A stretch of DNA of 64,000 bases from Brevibacterium sp. HMSC07C04. GTDB lineage: Bacteria > Actinomycetota > Actinomycetes > Actinomycetales > Brevibacteriaceae. The DNA lies in assembly GCF_001815905.1 (NCBI RefSeq), contig NZ_KV823273.1, positions 1 to 64,000 of the forward strand, given 5' to 3'. Position 1 is the first letter of the stretch, and each line of letters starts with the position of its first letter. Below the pieces are notes generated by a model, which saw nothing but the letters and a program-made list of their open reading frames with translations, was not told where the DNA came from and ran no database searches. The translations under genes were made by a program, and so were the position numbers. This document shows positions 62,376-64,000 of this stretch, one piece after another.

Positions 62376-63575
62376 ATGCCGCAGCAGTACTCGCGTGGAA
62401 GAATCTTTGCCGCCATCACCGCTCTCGCGGCCGGCACTTTCGGCATAGGCACGACGGAGTTTGCCACCATGGGCCTGCTTCCGAGCATTGCGGAAGCGTT
62501 TTCAGCGTCCATCACCGAAGCCGGGTCTGCGGTCACGTTCTACGCTCTCGGCGTTGTCATCGGCGCCCCGGTCATCACTGCTCTCGGCGCGAAGCTCAAC
62601 CGCAAGATGCTGCTGGTCATTCTGGCCGGCATCTTCACCGTCGGCAATATTGCAGTCGCCGCGGCACCCACCCTTCCAGTTCTGCTGGCGGCCCGCTTTT
62701 TCACCGGCCTGCCACACGGAGCCTATTTCGGTTTGGCGGCGGTGGCTGCCGCAGGCATTGTCGAAGAGGGCAGACGCGCCCGCGCCATGGCCGCCGTCGG
62801 CTTGGGGCTCACAGTTGCTGCGATCCTCGGGGTTCCCGCGGCAACCGCGGTCGGATCGCACCTCGATTGGAGGCTCGCCTATCTGCTGATCGCCGCTATC
62901 GGGGCAGTCACCGTCGTGGCCATCATCATCCTTGTTCCCCGCGTCCAGCCGACGGTCCCGCCGTCGGTGCGCGGTGAGATTCGCTCACTGGCCAATCCGC
63001 AGGTCATCCTCACGCTCCTGGCTGGGGCGGTCGGCTTCGGCGGCATGTTCGCCGTCTACACCTACATCGCCCCCGTTGTCACTGACCTGGCTCACCTTCC
63101 CGGTGCAGCCGTGCCGTGGATCCTCGTCACCTACGGCGCTGGCATGACCGTGGGCCAGATGGTTGCGGGCCCGCTGGCAGATGCCTCGATCGAACGAGGT
63201 GCCATCACCGGAGCTTCCCTCATGGGGTCCGCTCTGGTCGTCTTCGCTTTGACGGCTCACCTTCCGGTCCTGCTGTTTCTGTGCGTGTTCACCTTGGGAA
63301 TCTCCGGGTCTGTTTTCGTCACGGCCCTGCAGATGCGCCTGCTGCGCGATTCACAGGACGCCCCGAACCTGTCGGCGGCAATGAACCACGCGGCTTTCAA
63401 CACCGCCAATGCGGCGGGAGCGTGGCTTGGCGGGATCGTCTTGGCCGCCGGCTGCGGCCTGCGGGCTCCCGCAATTGCCGGCATCGGTCTCAACGCGGTC
63501 GGCCTGGGGCTTCTTCTGACCGCTGTTGCTCTGCATCGCAGATCACGTGCTTCGCGGCAGATTCTGCCGCTGTGA
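62376..63575 (+). CDS. MFS transporter (DHA1/arabinose-efflux-like)
   Basis: A 399-residue, 12-helix major facilitator. FGIGTTEFATMGLLPSIAEAF is the helix-1 signature of the YdhP/AraJ/CmlR-like drug:H+ antiporter-1 group. NRKMLLVILAG sits in the loop between helices 2 and 3, and LGLTVAAILGVPAATAVG is antiporter motif C-like in helix 5. It is probably an efflux pump for sugars or drugs. No dedicated regulator is adjacent. Confidence 0.9.
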   Translation: MPQQYSRGRIFAAITALAAGTFGIGTTEFATMGLLPSIAEAFSASITEAGSAVTFYALGVVIGAPVITALGAKLNRKMLLVILAGIFTVGNIAVAAAPTLPVLLAARFFTGLPHGAYFGLAAVAAAGIVEEGRRARAMAAVGLGLTVAAILGVPAATAVGSHLDWRLAYLLIAAIGAVTVVAIIILVPRVQPTVPPSVRGEIRSLANPQVILTLLAGAVGFGGMFAVYTYIAPVVTDLAHLPGAAVPWILVTYGAGMTVGQMVAGPLADASIERGAITGASLMGSALVVFALTAHLPVLLFLCVFTLGISGSVFVTALQMRLLRDSQDAPNLSAAMNHAAFNTANAAGAWLGGIVLAAGCGLRAPAIAGIGLNAVGLGLLLTAVALHRRSRASRQILPL

Positions 63576-63639
63576 TTCCGCTACTCTGAAACTGTGAGCA
63601 GTGCCGTGCCGCGCACTGCCGAACACGAGAGGAGCAGCC

Positions 63640-64000
63640 ATGCGGATTGCCCTGTTCGCCACGTGCATTGTCGACGCAATGTACCCCGAAACGGCGAAAG
63701 CAACCGTCGCGATCCTGGAGCGTTTGGGCCACACCGTGATCTTTCCCCGCAAGCAGGCCTGCTGCGGGCAGATGCACATCAATTCCGGTGCTTTCGCCCA
63801 GGCCTACCCGGTCGTGAAGAACCACGTCGAAGCCTTTGAATCAGAAGAGTGGGACTGGGCGGTCGCCCCGTCGGGTTCCTGTGTTGCCTCGCTGGGCCAC
63901 CAGCACGGGATGATCGCCGAATCGCAGAACGACGATTCGCTGAAGTCCCGAGCCGATGACATCGCCGGGCGCACCCTCGAACTCGCCCAATTCCTTACGG
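63640..64000 (+). CDS. lutA: Lactate utilization iron-sulfur protein, LutA/LldE-like (partial)
   Basis: The first 120 codons of a gene cut by the window end. It starts MRIALFATCIVDAMYPETA and has RKQACCGQMHINSG, the CCG-domain (CX(n)CCGxxxxxxG) iron-sulfur motif; PSGSCVASL adds another conserved cysteine. LutA acts with LutB and LutC to oxidise L-lactate to pyruvate, and those genes should follow outside the window. ATG 63640 is preceded by GAGGAGCAG. Confidence 0.9.
   Translation, partial: MRIALFATCIVDAMYPETAKATVAILERLGHTVIFPRKQACCGQMHINSGAFAQAYPVVKNHVEAFESEEWDWAVAPSGSCVASLGHQHGMIAESQNDDSLKSRADDIAGRTLELAQFLT

Overview
This is a high-GC chromosomal window from an actinomycete, most likely a member of the Micrococcales; the genus cannot be fixed from sequence alone. 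The evidence is two mycothiol genes (mshA, mshD) that occur only in Actinomycetota, the conserved mshA-ybjN-gpm neighbourhood, a ppk1-mutT1 pair as in mycobacteria, many GTG starts, a tRNA without an encoded CCA, and pervasive ATGA/GTGA/TGATG translational coupling. There are no insertion sequences, phage genes, rRNA genes or CRISPR arrays.

0-16.7 kb is mostly housekeeping. It holds the mshA operon and gpmA (minus strand), a FUSC-type exporter, aminopeptidase N, an LLM flavin oxidoreductase, a WYL regulator divergent from an alpha/beta hydrolase, a BASS-family transporter, gabT, ygfZ, and a small cluster with a nitrobindin-like protein preceded by an unannotated 38-residue membrane peptide. 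16.8-25.5 kb is a phosphate and polyphosphate block: mshD-ppk1-mutT1 translated as a coupled chain, then a candidate PHO box and pstSCAB, ending at a strong terminator. A tRNA-Lys(TTT) follows. A second phosphate module (DUF47/PhoU-like protein plus a PiT-like permease) sits at 58.2-59.9 kb.

26.2-44.8 kb is the most unusual part. Two opposing gene sets leave a 0.5 kb noncoding centre. The plus-strand set is a Tad (Flp pilus) operon: a zinc-ribbon protein, CpaB, a TadZ-like ATPase fused through a 13-residue tandem-repeat linker to a TadE-like pseudopilin, TadE, TadA, TadB, TadC, a histidine kinase and response regulator coupled to tadC, a TadG-like protein and Flp. The minus-strand set appears to be a companion envelope module: an OmpA-domain lipoprotein with duplicated flanking domains, an exported protein, a 4-TM protein, an A24 prepilin peptidase, a Flp-like prepilin carrying a domain of about 475 residues, a lipoprotein and two small membrane proteins. 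The prepilin peptidase needed by the Tad operon is encoded only in this opposing set, so the two are probably functionally linked.

44.9-64 kb holds a ferritin, two convergent acyl-CoA synthetases, a VOC protein divergent from a WYL regulator, an amphi-Trp protein, a TRAP transporter (DctM/Q/P) divergent from an enoyl-CoA hydratase, and an MFS exporter flanked by two related 60-bp elements. The motif in those elements recurs in the TRAP/hydratase control region. The window ends with an EcsC-like protein and a divergent hypothetical gene, nsrR-hmp for nitric oxide detoxification, a YitT protein, another MFS transporter and the start of a LutA-type lactate-oxidation gene cut by the window edge.
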